Source: Earliella scabrosa
Lineage: Eukaryota > Basidiomycota > Agaricomycetes > Polyporales > Polyporaceae
Length of the DNA stretch: 64,000 nucleotides
Direction: 5' to 3'
NCBI GenBank assembly: GCA_022605405.1
Contig: JABYQQ010000012.1
Location: 620,001 to 684,000, forward strand
Both the position numbers and the translations under genes were made by a program. Below are positions 38,679-50,449 of this stretch, in pieces (within the stretch, counting starts at the first letter, position 1; each line of letters starts with the position of its first letter). The notes beneath the pieces were generated by a model, which saw nothing but the letters and a program-made list of their open reading frames with translations, did no database searches and was not told the origin of the DNA.

Positions 38679-41101
38679 TTATTCAGCATCAGCGTCCTCG
38701 GGGACCTCTTCCTCCGCTTCGTATTCCTCTTCCTCCTCGTCGCCGGCGACGGTCGCCTCTTGATACTACACAGAGAATCAGTCCTGTTCCCATGTACATC
38801 AACGAACAACGGGTCATACCTGCTGGTATTCAGCACTACATTCTCCGTCAGCCCCGAACATTGACTTAGCACCAATAACTCTACTCACATAAGATCTTGG
38901 GTGTTGCTCTCGGCTTCGGAGAACTCCATGGAATCCATGCCCTCACCGGTGTACCAGTGGAGGAAGGCACGACGCTTGTACATCGCAGAGAACTGGTCCA
39001 ACGTGCGCTTGAAGAGCTCCTGCACGGCGGTGGAGTTCGCGAGGCATGTCGCAGCCTGAGAGTGTCCGACGGGCGGGACAGAGCAGAGGGACACAGATAC
39101 ATTGTCGGGGATCCACTCAACGAACTGCGAAGAGTTCTTTCGTTGAAGGTCCAAGACAGATTGCTGATGATGTGTTTGAGTGCATGTAAGATGAACAGCG
39201 AACTTGGCACCTCTCACCTCGGCTTCTTGCGAAGCGACTTTGCCACGGAAGATGGTCGCAGCAGTGAGGTAGCGACTTTATCCTGTATGAGCAACGCCAC
39301 TGTCACATTGGCATAGACTGACGCACCCAAATCGAGGGTCACAGGCCACAAGAAGGTTGGCACGGTCGAACAGTCTAATCATTCTGGTTCAGACCCAATA
39401 CCCTCGCCAGCCGAAGCAAATGGTACGTACGCGTTCGTCAAGTCCTTCGTGTTCCAACGATGGAAGGCCTTGGCTTTGGGGTCGAAGAGCGGCGCATAGC
39501 TCGGCATCAAGAAGTGCAGCTAGAGAACAGCGTTAATGCGGATGTCGAGCAATCATTGGGTGAGGCATACACGAGGGAACGGGATCAAGTTCATGGCCAG
39601 CTTGCGGAGGTCTCTGCAGGGGACCGTGAGCTCATGAACATCATGTCGTCCGTTACATAGAACATACCCGTTCAATTGTCCTGGGAAACGCAGACTGGTG
39701 CTGACGCCACACATGACTTGTGCGACAACACTGTTCAGATCCTCGAACGATGGGTGCTTGACCTTGAGGGTCCGCTGGGTCACATCGTAGAGGGCCTCGT
39801 TATCAAGACACATGGTCATGTCGCTGTTCTCGACGATTTGGTGGACGGAGAGCATTGCATTGTACGGCTGACAAAGGTTGAGAACAGACCTGGACAGCCT
39901 GCTATTCGTCTCTCTTACCTCAACAACAGTCTCGGACACCTATGGTTTGATGAGGGTGGATTAACACACTTGATTCGGACAAAATATGCAGGGGAGTCCT
40001 ACCTTAGGAGATGGGAGAATTGAGTACGTTGACAACATCCTATCAGGATATTCCTGCAGTATTCACATCAGGGGGCAGAAAGCGCGTAGAGGAGTCCACA
40101 CAACTTCTCTGAATTTCGACAGCAGGAGGGATCCCAGACCAGAGCCAGTACCACCTCCCAGCGAGTGTAGCAGCTGGAAGCCTTGGAGGGCATCGCACGG
40201 TTCTGCTTGCTTGCGGACGAATTCCTACACACATGGCTACCGTCAGATGCGTCCACGATGATGCAAGCAAGGGATGTATGCGTACCAGAATGGTGTCCAT
40301 GAGCTCCGCGCCTAGCCAGCTATCAGATAATGCTCATGTTTCGTCCAGCACAGAGATACGCACCCTCAGTATAGACTGACAGATGACTCAGTTCAACGCA
40401 TTGTACTGCCAATAACAACTGAAGTACTCACATCCTTTCGCCCAGTTGTTTCCTGCACCAGTATTGCCGGTCACGTAGGAGTCTGGACGGTAGAGCTTCC
40501 CCAAGGGACCGGAGCGTATCTACAGTTCACAGTATCACAAGCTCGTTCTATAATGCAGGTGACAGAGCAGCTCGAAGGTACTCACGCGATCGCACACGCC
40601 CTCCTCTAGGTCAATCTGCACGCTGCGGGGGACATACTTGTTCGGCAGCCCCTGGTGCTCTATCTCCGTGAAGAACACCCCGACCTGGGCAACGCGACGC
40701 GCTGCATCAGTGTCCTCCCGCATGCAATGCACAAGAAAATAGCATATCAGTACGCACCCTGGCCAGCTGCAGAGGGTCATTGCCCTTGTAATGCTGTCGG
40801 GACCTTGTCAGCGTCCTTCCAGCCCCTCATGTCGATGCGACGCACCCCTTCCTCGTCCAGGCCATGCTCGGCGAGGAGCATACGCCAGAAGCTCTCTCCA
40901 ACCTGATTTCCGGCCTGCGAGTGCCCATCACCAACAACCACGAGTCAGCGCCGACGCGTCCTGGAGGCCCGAGACCCGAACAGATCGCCATTACCTGCCC
41001 GGTCTGGGCAGAAGATAGGGACGAGTGAGCACGACGTGCACGCAGACGGGAGATATCGATGCACGGGGCCTTACTTGCACGTTCACAATCTCGCGCGGCA
41101 T
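38679..41101 (-). CDS. Divergent beta-tubulin
   Basis: Subunit of microtubules. Intron-rich minus-strand gene: exon 1 41075-41101 codes for MPREIVNVQ, a nine-base exon for TGQ, then [13 protein letters not shown] and onward. Beta-tubulin features follow: [32 protein letters not shown], the tubulin GTP loop [40 protein letters not shown], and near the end [30 protein letters not shown] and an acidic tail. Stop at 38679-38681. It is clearly more diverged than ordinary fungal beta-tubulin at well-conserved sites. It lacks the MREI start used in tubulin autoregulation, having MPREIV as in gamma-tubulin, but the rest is beta. Most likely a specialised or fast-evolving second beta-tubulin. Exon junctions around 40000-40450 are approximate. 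Confidence 0.85.
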
Positions 41102-41614
41102 GTTCAAAATCGAACTGCGGCGTTACTGTCCTTCCTGTTGCAATTGCCGAGCACAGTGTCGACGATAGGTAGTATGTGGGAGACGACGCGCGAGGCAGAA
41201 AGGAGTTGAGACTCGAAAGGAGAGGTATGCGGCGGGTGCCCTTAGGGAAGAACAGGGTCAAGGGTCGTGCCGCGCCGACGAGTTTATGTATTGTTGTGAC
41301 GTCCTTGCGAGAATCTGCTGATGGCTGGAACCGAGCTTCCGGAATCCGGGCCTCCTCGAACACGAGTCGATCGGCTCCCCGGGCCCAGCCGAGCCGTCAA
41401 CCTCTCATCATCGTGTGCTGCGTTATGATGAGAGTACATAAGTACATAGTCTTTTTGGCGGCTGAGCACTTCGCAAATCGGCTACATTGTGTGGGTATGC
41501 TTACGCAGGCTACAGCTACAGATCAAGCAACAATACAAGGGGTAAGATACACAGCTGAGAAGGGTTTCAAGCGAACAACAACGCATGAGTCGGACATAGC
41601 AGAGTCATACGGGC

Positions 41615-43694
41615 TCAGATGAAGGACCACAGCCGGCTGCGGTCACTCAACGTCCCACGCTTTGCCATTCTGGGAATCCAGGAGAGAATGGAGGTATCCT
41701 CCGGGTCGGCCTTCTGCGGCACTTGGGACGCGCGCGAGATGGGTACACGTCTGCGGAAGACCTTGCGTTGGCCGACCTCACGTTTACTAAAGGTATCACA
41801 TATGTCAGCAAACGCTCTTCAATCAAGTCACATCAAGCGCGATTGACTCACCAAGCCCTACCGCCCAAAGTGGCAGCGGTATCGGTAATGAGCACCGCCG
41901 GCCTTGGCCGCAAGAGCGTGAACTCATTTGCCTGCGAGAGCTTCGTCATGGTTCCCTTTTCCGCGTCATCCGTGTCTGTTTTACGTGCCGCAAAATCAAA
42001 GGGGGAAGGGCTAGACGTGGGTATCGAGTTGAGTATGATTGTCATAGGGGCACCAGTCGACCGCGGGGTATCGGAGATAGTGGGAGGGGCCTCAGTTGCC
42101 ATAAACGTTGGACTCGCGGAAGCACCAGCGGCGTTGTCATTGGGGTTGACGGAGTCAGATGGGACGGAGGATGATGTGACTTCGGAGACCGAGGAGGATG
42201 ACGCGGAGCCGGAGATATCGGTTGACGTTGGCGCCGGAGCTGAAGTCACAGTGACTACCAGCGTGCTCACGACGACGGAGGTCGAGACGGTGACAGAGGT
42301 GGACTCGACCACGCTTGTGAACTGTGAGAGCGGCATGGAGGCCGACTCAGTGGAAAGAGGAAGGCGCGGTGGGGGTATAGACGACGAAGGAGCGCCGGAT
42401 CCCGTCTGTGGGAGGGTCGATATGGTGAAGGTCGAATCCGGAGGTACAGGGACACTGGAAGAAACTGTCGGGCTGTCGGTGTACGAAGAGGACGGCTCAG
42501 CCGATGAAGAGGGAGGAGGAGAAGACGAAGATTCGCCAGCAGGCACACCGTCCCCACCCAGGAATGGCGTTGGCACGAACGTCGAGTTCGGACTCGGAGG
42601 AGGGAGGTCCTTCGGATATGAGTCCTCGAAGATATCGTCCTGTGCACCATCCCTGAAGTTGTAGAGGTCCGTGTAGAACGGCGGTGCGTACGTGTCCTCG
42701 AACATCTACAGAGTGAGAATATGAGCTAATAGTGCAGGCAGCATGGAACTAGAAAGGACTCACGTTGTTCCGCTCCGTCTGGAACCAGTAGAATGGCTGC
42801 TTCGCACCGAATGTGCAATTTCCCGGTGCAGCCTCAGGCTTATCGAACTCGGGGTCGGCGCCACAGCGTCTCGGTACCTGCGGCTTCGCAAGCGGAACAG
42901 TGGACGTCGAGTTCATGACCTTGCATTTGAACCCGTTCATGTAGTCTGCCCAAAGACATCAGTATGAGAAAGAACGCAAACGTATCAGACGACTTACTCT
43001 GCTCGCCACCGCTCTTAGGCTACACAACGTGTTCGGGTTAGCCGTGTGAAAATCACAGTACCGACGACAACCTACCGAATGAATCCAGAACCACGCACAA
43101 TGGCAGCCATCTTCGGGACAAGGCGGCATCCGCTCGGGAACCTGGAACTCCGTCTCGCGGGTCCAGACACAGGTGTGGTTGACGCTGAACACGGTAAAGT
43201 CCTCCGGCTTGATCTTCGTCACGTCCGACTCGTACGCGATCGCGAGCGCGCAACCGGTGAGGTCGTCGAATCCCAGCGTGTGCATTGCACCATCCGGAAA
43301 GCTGCTACCGGTGCACGGGTTGTTGCCATCGCGAAGGTCGACGGGGCTCTCGGACGAAGCAAAGTACGACGTTTGGGCCTTGTGGCATGCCAGTTCGGTG
43401 GTGGCTGGCTGCCCCGGGTGAAGCTCGAAGAAGTCACCGGGGTTCGGGGGATGATCAAGGTGACCATGGAACCACCACTGGTCGAAGGTCATGTCCAGGA
43501 GGGGCGCCACGGGGCGGTTGTCGTATGGATAGGTCGTGTCGGTGACGTTGAAACCGTACATACTGGGGTGCCAGAAGGCTGCATAAACAGCTGTCAGTAC
43601 GGCCGTTCTCAACGATGCAGACTAGCCACTTACCAATGTGAGTGGATGCGAGGGGCACAGCACCTGCAAGTGTGAGTAGGAGAGCGGCGATCAT
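41615..43694 (-). CDS. AA14 lytic polysaccharide monooxygenase, copy 2
   Basis: Secreted copper enzyme as copy 1. Exon 1 (43634-43694) codes for signal peptide [18 protein letters not shown] ending before His19, mature His1, in [14 protein letters not shown]. Second copper His is in the MHTLG block, mature 102; the Tyr lies before MNGF. Cys spacing and [23 protein letters not shown] are conserved. It has the longest tail of the three: about 215 residues rich in Ser, Thr, Pro and Val, with [17 protein letters not shown], then a final exon beginning Cys-Lys and strongly basic ([13 protein letters not shown]) to TGA at 41615-41617. The tail looks like an O-glycosylated linker with an unknown terminal module; no CBM1 is seen. 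Same strand as copy 3 and separated from it by one gene. Confidence 0.88.
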
Positions 43695-45137
43695 GATGTT
43701 CGTTCGTCGTAAAGTACGAATGGAAAGTTCGTGATGATGATGAATCTAGTAGTCTATCAGAGTCCGAGAGTCCAAGACGTTTGAGTGGGCGGTCTGATCT
43801 GTAGGGGACGAGCCTATGTAGTGAAGAGAGTCCGGAGCCTGAGGAGCCTGCCTCCAAGATACGAAGCCTAGATGAAGGGATGCACAGACCGAGCAAAGTC
43901 GACGGGGCCAGCAGGCAACGCACAGACATCCTATATGCCCATCGGCTCATGAGTAGAATAAGGATCTATTATAAATGGTGGTTATTGTTTCTGTGCAGGC
44001 CGGCGACAGACGTAAGGTGAGAACAATAAGATACGAGTGAGGAATGGCAGCACTTACGAGAGCGATCGCCCCCTCTACTCCCGTCAAGGCAGTTCAAGTC
44101 GCATATACCACGTCCACAACCAAGACAGGAGTAACCGCTACTATAGCTTGGAGGTATCAACGTCCCGTCAACCGTTGCACATGCAGGACTTGGACTCGAA
44201 GTCATGGGAGACGCCCAGCGTTGTCGGGCGCCTATATGAGGCAAATAGACACAAATAGTCCCTCGGCATCAGCCTCGGCCCTGATCCGAGTCCCAAAGTG
44301 GCAACTCAGCACTATGTCTTCGAATTCGACTGTCTTGCGACGGTAAGTACGGGTCGATGCGACAAGTATGACGAGCACACGGAGCAAATCGTGTCGGCAT
44401 GGGTTTGACACCAGCCTTCGGATGTGACTTTTATGCGACTACCGATGCACAGAGTCGGAAGTCTTCAACAGAACAACCGCCTGGAATGATGGAGAAGTGC
44501 CATAGTGCATCCGCTCCGACCTGCACCAACTCGAAATATCATGGGTACGTGATGTTGTGTACTTGATGTGTATGAGATTGATAGCACACGCTGTTAGCAC
44601 GCTCTATGTTTCTTACACCAGCAATCTTGGCTCAATTACACAGCGAACTGGTTGCGCAATTCACCACATCCTAAGTAGCTATAGTCGTGATTCGAATTCC
44701 GAACCGTTGCCCTTAGGCTAATCCCAAATACGTCTATCCTCGAGCAACATGTCGTCATCACTCTCGCGTCAGTCCGAGGTCTATTCAGAATGAAACCACT
44801 GGCGATGACGACGCGCCTCGGATAGTCCAATGTCGGTCACAACTGTCGACGGCATTCCTCTCCAAAGTGGTCTCGATCACTACAATCCGACTTCGGCTAT
44901 GCAGGTCTGCAGAGCCGTCTTTCACAGCCGAGGTGTGGCACAGTAGCAGTATGGCCTACCCGACACCATGAGCGAGGAATCGGGCTAAGTCTCAACGTCT
45001 CCGCGCATGTCTAGTGCACCAGCGAAAGGTATATAAGGATGGGGGTCGCACTCTCCGTCCCTCACCAGATTCACAGCACACAGACACACCACAGCACACT
45101 TTATCTACACATCCGCATCAGCTCAACCAACTTCAAC
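43695..45137. other. Divergent intergenic region
   Basis: 1.44 kb holding the promoters of AA14 copy 2 (minus) and the acidic protein gene (plus, TATA at 45030). Short frames only. Confidence 0.55.
45030..45038 (+). promoter_or_regulatory. TATA box of the acidic protein gene
   Basis: TATATAAGG 108 bases before the ATG, with a C/A-rich leader between. Confidence 0.75.
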
Positions 45138-46422
45138 ATGTCCACCATCATCGCTCCCATTCCCACCACCCCCATCACGCCCATTAACTTGGGCTACGAG
45201 TCAGACTCTGGCTCGTCTGTTTGCGGCGACGTCTTCTCGGACATGTCCGACTTGTCTTCCAGCGAAGAGACCGACGTGGACTCGGTTGCGTCCGTCGACT
45301 CCGAGGTCGAGGACAGCCACGTCTCTGACGACGAGCCGTCCTACCTCAGCGACAGAAGAGATCTCGCAAACCCGACTGTCCTCAGGCGGCCCCCTATGGG
45401 GTGAGCTTTCCTCATACGTGGTTATCTTGTACGCTGAGCTAACTAATTTGCCTTTCAGGTTGTTCAACGATAGCACCGACTCGTTGGATTACAGCGATGT
45501 CGCGCTCGCGTCCATTGATCGTGAGCTAGGCTACGAGACCGACTCGGACGAACACACTGTCGCCCGGCGCCGTCTCCGCCAGATAAGGCGCACCCACCGC
45601 TCTCTGGAAGCCGCTGAAAGGCGCAGGGAGCCTCACTGGAGGGATGAGCTTTCGTCCGACGAAGAGGAGGAACACGAGGGGGCAGAGAACACTAACGCGG
45701 ATGCCGCCCACTCCAACGCCGGGGAAACAGACTCACACGCGGTTGAAGACTCGTTCACCGCACCGTCCCCGGATGTGAACACCAACGCTGGCGTAGACGC
45801 GGCCGGGCACTCGAGCGGCGAGGATGCACCCCCCAAACCCAAGTCCTACCGAAAGGACCCCGCCGAGTACTTCGTGTGGAGCGACGACGAGTACGACTCG
45901 GACTACGATTCCGACGAGTACGAATCGGGCTTCGATTCGGCCGATTTCACCTACGTCTCCGAGGCACTCCCCTTGAAGCCCGCGATCCTCAGGGCTATCA
46001 CTCCGGAAGAGCACGATCTCCTCCTGAAGGGACTTATCGACGCCTCGGCGTTCCTCATCCCAGCCATCGTCAACGAGAAAGGCGAGATTGTCCCGGCGCC
46101 CGCAGAGTCCACTCCTACGGCCGCAGACCCCGCCAAGCCCACTCCCGCACCCGTTGCCGCAGCCCCTGCTGCGAAGGTCAAGGGCCCTGCGCCCATTCCT
46201 TCCCCCAAGCCCGCCTTCGCACGCGGAAATTCCCTCACTGGCAAGGGCAAACCAAACGTCAAGTCGGTAACCGCTCCCGAGGCGATCGCTCCCGTTTCAC
46301 CCAAGCCCCGTCCGCCTATCTCTTCCCACAACCACTCCGCTCATCCAGTGCCCACCCCTTTCGCTCTCACTGCTGGCGTCCCGAGCGCGACCATGGTCGC
46401 GAGGCGCAGGCGGAGCGAGTGA
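45138..46422 (+). CDS. Asp/Ser-rich acidic protein, unknown
   Basis: Two exons (45138-45400, 45459-46422) code for 408 residues starting MSTIIAPIPTTPITPINLGYESDSG. The N-terminal third alternates Ser and Asp (DVFSDMSDLSSSEETDVDSV), typical of casein-kinase-rich disordered regions. After an Arg-rich helical stretch (RRRLRQIRRTHRSLEAAERRRE) there is more acidic sequence, then DPAEYFVWSDDEYDSDYD and an ordered block ALPLKPAILRAITPEEHDLLLKGLIDASAFLIPAIVNEKGEI. The last 110 residues are Ala/Pro/Lys-rich. No signal peptide or membrane segment. A strong TATA box suggests high or inducible expression. Not recognised as any family. Confidence 0.7.
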
Positions 46423-46753
46423 ATGCCACTCAGCCATTAGAAGCCAGTGTACATGGTTGTACGATATTTGACTCGACACGGACACAAGGCACATCAGGCA
46501 TGTTGTATAGATTGACATTGGACTCACCGATCTGCCACCACGGACTATAGACAGCCAACATACAAATTGAGATTGTACTCTACGATTCTACTATACGTTA
46601 CCATCCCGTCAATTAAACCGATACATTGTACTCTGACACCATAAAACGCGCGAGGAAATACTAACGATACATACTGATGTGATATAGCAGTTGAGTCCAA
46701 TGCCGAGATGATGAGATGAGGTGAAAACGCAAGAGGGAAGGGTGAAGCGAAGC

Positions 46754-48182
46754 TCAGAAAGGATGCCAAAGACTGAACGACTTCTGTTTCCAGGTGTACT
46801 CCAAGTTAAACAGGGAACGCTTGCGGGTAGGACCATTTGGACGGCGAAGTTTACTAAGAAGATGAGCGCATCAGGACGACTTGTGAATCTTGGGGCACCT
46901 AGCATCAACTTACCAAACGTGGCAACGTCCCGCAGTGCCGAAGGGCACTTGGTCAGTAGGCTTCGAGGTGGGGGCAGCCGGTGGCGCGACGGAGGACGTC
47001 GGCCGAGCCACGAGCGGTGTCGGAACGACTGTCTGATCTGCGCTCGGTGGAGGTATCGTTGCGTAGGAGTCGACAAAGATGTCGTTCTGCGCCCCGTCCT
47101 TGAAGTTGTACAGGTCCGTGTAGAACGGCGGGGCGTACTCTCCTTCAAACATCTGACACGCGAAGGCACAGCGTGAGGGACAAGCATGCAAATGACGAGG
47201 CAGAGACTCACGTTGTTGCGCTCGGCCTGGAACCAGTAGAACGGCTGCTTTGCGCCGTACGTGCAGTTTCCGGGCGCAGCGTCCGGCTTGCCGTAGTCTG
47301 GGTCCTCCCCGCAACGTCGTGGCACCTGCGGCTTGGCGAGCGCGACGTCTGAGGTCGAACCCGTCACGTTGCACTTGAAACCGTTCATGTAATCTGCAGG
47401 GATGCTCAGTCAGTGTTTCGTGTCAACACGCCTAACGACAAATGGCACGCCTACTCTGCTCTCCGCCACTGTCGATCTGTTGAGTTTGGTCAACGTCAAC
47501 TTCCTCTCCGTCTGCGAGCAAGCCAATCACGAACGTACCGAGTGAATCCAGAAGAAGGCACAATGACACCCGCCCTCGGGACAGGGAGGCATCCGGTCTG
47601 GGACGTGGAAGTCGGTGAACCGGTGCCACACACAGGTCTGGTTGATGCTGAAGACTGTGAAGTCCTCGGGCTTTATCTTCGTAGCGTCGGACTCGTATGC
47701 AATCGCGAGCGCACAGCCCTTCACGTCGTCGATTCCCGTTGTGTGCATCGCGCCGGTCGGGAACGTGCCATCATCCGCAGGGCATGGGTTGTCGCCTTGC
47801 TGGAGGTCGGTGTGGCCCTCAGACGACGCCCAGTACGAGGTATGTCCCTTGTGGCATGCGATCTCAGCTGTGGCGGGCTTTCCTGCTGGGAGGTCGAAGA
47901 TGTCTCCCGGGTTGGGCGGATAGTCGAGATGCCCGTGGAACCACCATTGATCAAAGGTCATGTGCATGAGCGGGGTGACGGGGCGATTGTCGTAAGGAAA
48001 CGTGTTGTCCGTGACGTTGAAGCCATACATGCTCGGATGCCAGATCGCTGTGACCGTAACCGTCAGCTGCGTCGTACACGAGCATAATTTGTGGGTGAGC
48101 ACTCACAGGCATGTGCATGCACCTCGATGGCAGCAAAAGAAGCTACTAGTAGAGCAAATGGAAGAACGGCAGAGGATAACAT
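46754..48182 (-). CDS. AA14 lytic polysaccharide monooxygenase, copy 3
   Basis: Secreted copper enzyme as copies 1 and 2. Exon 1 (48107-48182) codes for [20 protein letters not shown] and V-H-A, with cleavage expected before His24, giving mature [14 protein letters not shown] after the first intron. A His in the MHTTG block at mature 104 and a Tyr before MNGF complete the copper site. The C-terminal block is [30 protein letters not shown], followed by a short Pro/Ala/Thr linker and a last exon starting Cys-Lys with [16 protein letters not shown] and a hydrophobic end, TGA at 46754-46756. Its tail is far shorter than that of copy 2. First-intron and last-intron phases equal the other copies, so all three descend from one gene. 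Confidence 0.88.
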
Positions 48183-49156
48183 AGTAGCGAGTCAATGAAG
48201 AGCACCAGGCTCAGTGGAAGAGGCAGACCAAAAGCTGAGCAGGGAGAGGAGCAAGGTAGTGCGCAAGCAGCTCGGGCGAGCAGAGACCTCACCACATCTA
48301 TATGTCAATCTGGACCGCCGCGTTGTCAGCCGAACGATGCATGGCGATGGCATGCCAGCCCTATTGTTCGTGACACAATGAAGAAAGATAACAATGCCAG
48401 TGATAATCGCCGACATGAGCGCGCCATCCCCGCCACAGCGCCAGATTGGTATCGAGCTCACTGCGAAGGTCAACGATCAGCCCGGAGCAGTGAGTTCGAT
48501 CATGGCAGTTCCAGCACAAGAGCGTTCTGGTAGCGGGCGCTTCGGAAGAAAGCGGGAGCCCCAAATCGGGTAATGGGCGGGATCAGCCGCCGTTGTCCCG
48601 CGCTTCTTGTTCTGACCACTTCTTCCACTGGTGACTGGGCTACCACAACCACGGCCAAGACAGCTTTGACACTGGCGTCTCCTGTGTGCCATATTTGAAG
48701 TGTCAGTCATGCTGATACAGTCCAAAGCACGGGGTTGGACTTCAGATCGCTGAGTTTAACTTGAATATCGAGTCAGGCAGGCGGCCCTCTTCGGTGCGTC
48801 TGCGTTTTCATGCACATCTGCATTGCATAGAATATGTTGCTTGTAGATGTTTTTCAAGATCTGCTGACTCTGCGAATGCTTTGGCTTGAAGTAGCTCAGA
48901 TGAGTTCATCAAAAGCCAAGATCCTAGGCTGTCGGTGTCCGCGACGGTGGTTCGTCGTCCATAGCCGGACCATCGCCTTTGTGAGGACGGATTCGCTTTG
49001 CGACAGGCATCAATGTGGTCGCGGACCTAATGGTCCATTTCCTATTCCGGCAAGCTTTGCCACGAACCGCTATATAAGATTTTCGATCCCGCATACGAAG
49101 TAACTCCAACCTTGCCTTTAATCCCCTCACTTCCTCACCCCACTACCGCCCAAACC
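48183..49156. other. Divergent intergenic region
   Basis: About 970 bases serving AA14 copy 3 (minus) and the next plus-strand gene, whose TATATAAG lies at 49071-49078. No gene seen. Confidence 0.55.
49071..49078 (+). promoter_or_regulatory. TATA box of the 263-residue protein gene
   Basis: TATATAAG 86 bases before the ATG. Confidence 0.7.
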
Positions 49157-50009
49157 ATGCCCAGAATTCGCAACCGCGGTGGGATCCCAGACGGTGGCTA
49201 CCACTGGCAAGAGAGGGCTGAGCCCTCACATGTCGAGTGGAACTCCTCAACTCAAACCAACCTGCCCAACCACCTGGTGTTCTCGCCACCCGACGTGCCT
49301 CTCAACGCCCAGGTGAGTGTAGCATATCTAAAACCGCCATACCACATCTAACCATTGCATGTGCTTGCTGTAGCACCGTTTCTGCACTCCCCCGCCGTTG
49401 GATCCCCAGTTCATCGAGCAGCCCGTGGAGAAGGACGACTTCCCGCAATACACCGCCCGCGCCCCTTCCCCCGATGACTTCGACGAGCTCAATGGCATGA
49501 GGCCGCCACTCCCCGCCCGTCCGGGCTCGCGCGGGAACCCGTTCACAATCGACGACGAGGAGTCCGGCAACCATCGCGACATGAAGCGCCGCAAAGGGAA
49601 CGCAGTCGAGCCCAGCAACGGACACACGCAGTTTCCTCAAAGCAACGTCCGGTCAACTGCCACTAGTTCTTCTAGTAACCACCTTTCCGTGACTTCCCCC
49701 CTCGCTCGTCAACCCGCATACCCCGCTCCGGCTCCGGCTCCGAAACGCAAGCCGACTACCAGATCGAGCACGTCTAAGTCTCCGCGGTCCAGGGAGCAGG
49801 TCAAACGGAACCTAGCCCACAAACATAGCCCCGTCAAAGCGTCACCGCTCAGCCAGGTAGCCTACCGTGCGCCATCGGAGCGTCCTGTGTCCCCTACTCC
49901 CGCTGGACCGTCGACTCTCTACGGTGGTTATGCTGCATCTCGACAGGACTATGAGGTCCCTGTCAGTATGGTGGAGGATTCCTCCGACTCGGATTCCGAC
50001 TATGAATAG
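49157..50009 (+). CDS. Small basic/Pro-rich protein with acidic end, unknown
   Basis: Two exons (49157-49312, 49374-50009) code for 263 residues beginning MPRIRNRGGIPDGGYHWQ. Middle: a Pro-rich segment with PPPLDPQFIEQPVEKDDFPQ and the basic pair KRRK inside HRDMKRRKGN, a possible nuclear signal. Then a Ser/Arg/Lys-rich region (SKSPRSREQVKRNLAHKH) and an acidic Ser/Asp end VEDSSDSDSDYE. No signal peptide or membrane helix; predicted largely disordered. Family not recognised. It shares with the acidic gene at 45138 the strong TATA element, but I see no sequence homology between them. Confidence 0.65.
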
Positions 50010-50449
50010 GGATGCAACCACCTTGCACCAAGTTCTATCGAGCGCCGTTCACCCAATAAGTTGCTCTACTGTCCCGCAATGTTATCAGCTGTGCTCTCCG
50101 TCACCCGTGCATATCTAACTATCCTATCCTGTACACTCCTTGACCTCACTCCTCATCGCCGTTACCTGTTATCCCACATCAATGTTGACCATTGACGTCG
50201 TCCTGAATACACTATATTGATTGCTAGACGCTACGCGAAACACGAGCGAACGGGGGCTACACTAGCACTACATGACCAAGACCACCAGACGCGTATATAT
50301 CATACAAGGAGGTATAAACCGTGGTGTATCCTATATCCTGTTCCAACCGAGCATGACTCTAGGGACAACGGGGAAAGGCAACAGACAGCGAATATAATAA
50401 TGACAATGTGAGCCTCGACGAGCGACGAACAGGGTGCACCACGCGAACA
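50010..50449. other. Short convergent intergenic region
   Basis: 440 bases between the convergent ends of the 263-residue gene and the phosphate transporter. A/T-richer 3' UTR-like sequence; nothing else seen. Confidence 0.6.

Noticed and set aside
38679..41101. Gamma-tubulin
   Set aside because: Only the start MPREIV is gamma-like; [12 protein letters not shown], the [12 protein letters not shown] block and the acidic tail are beta.
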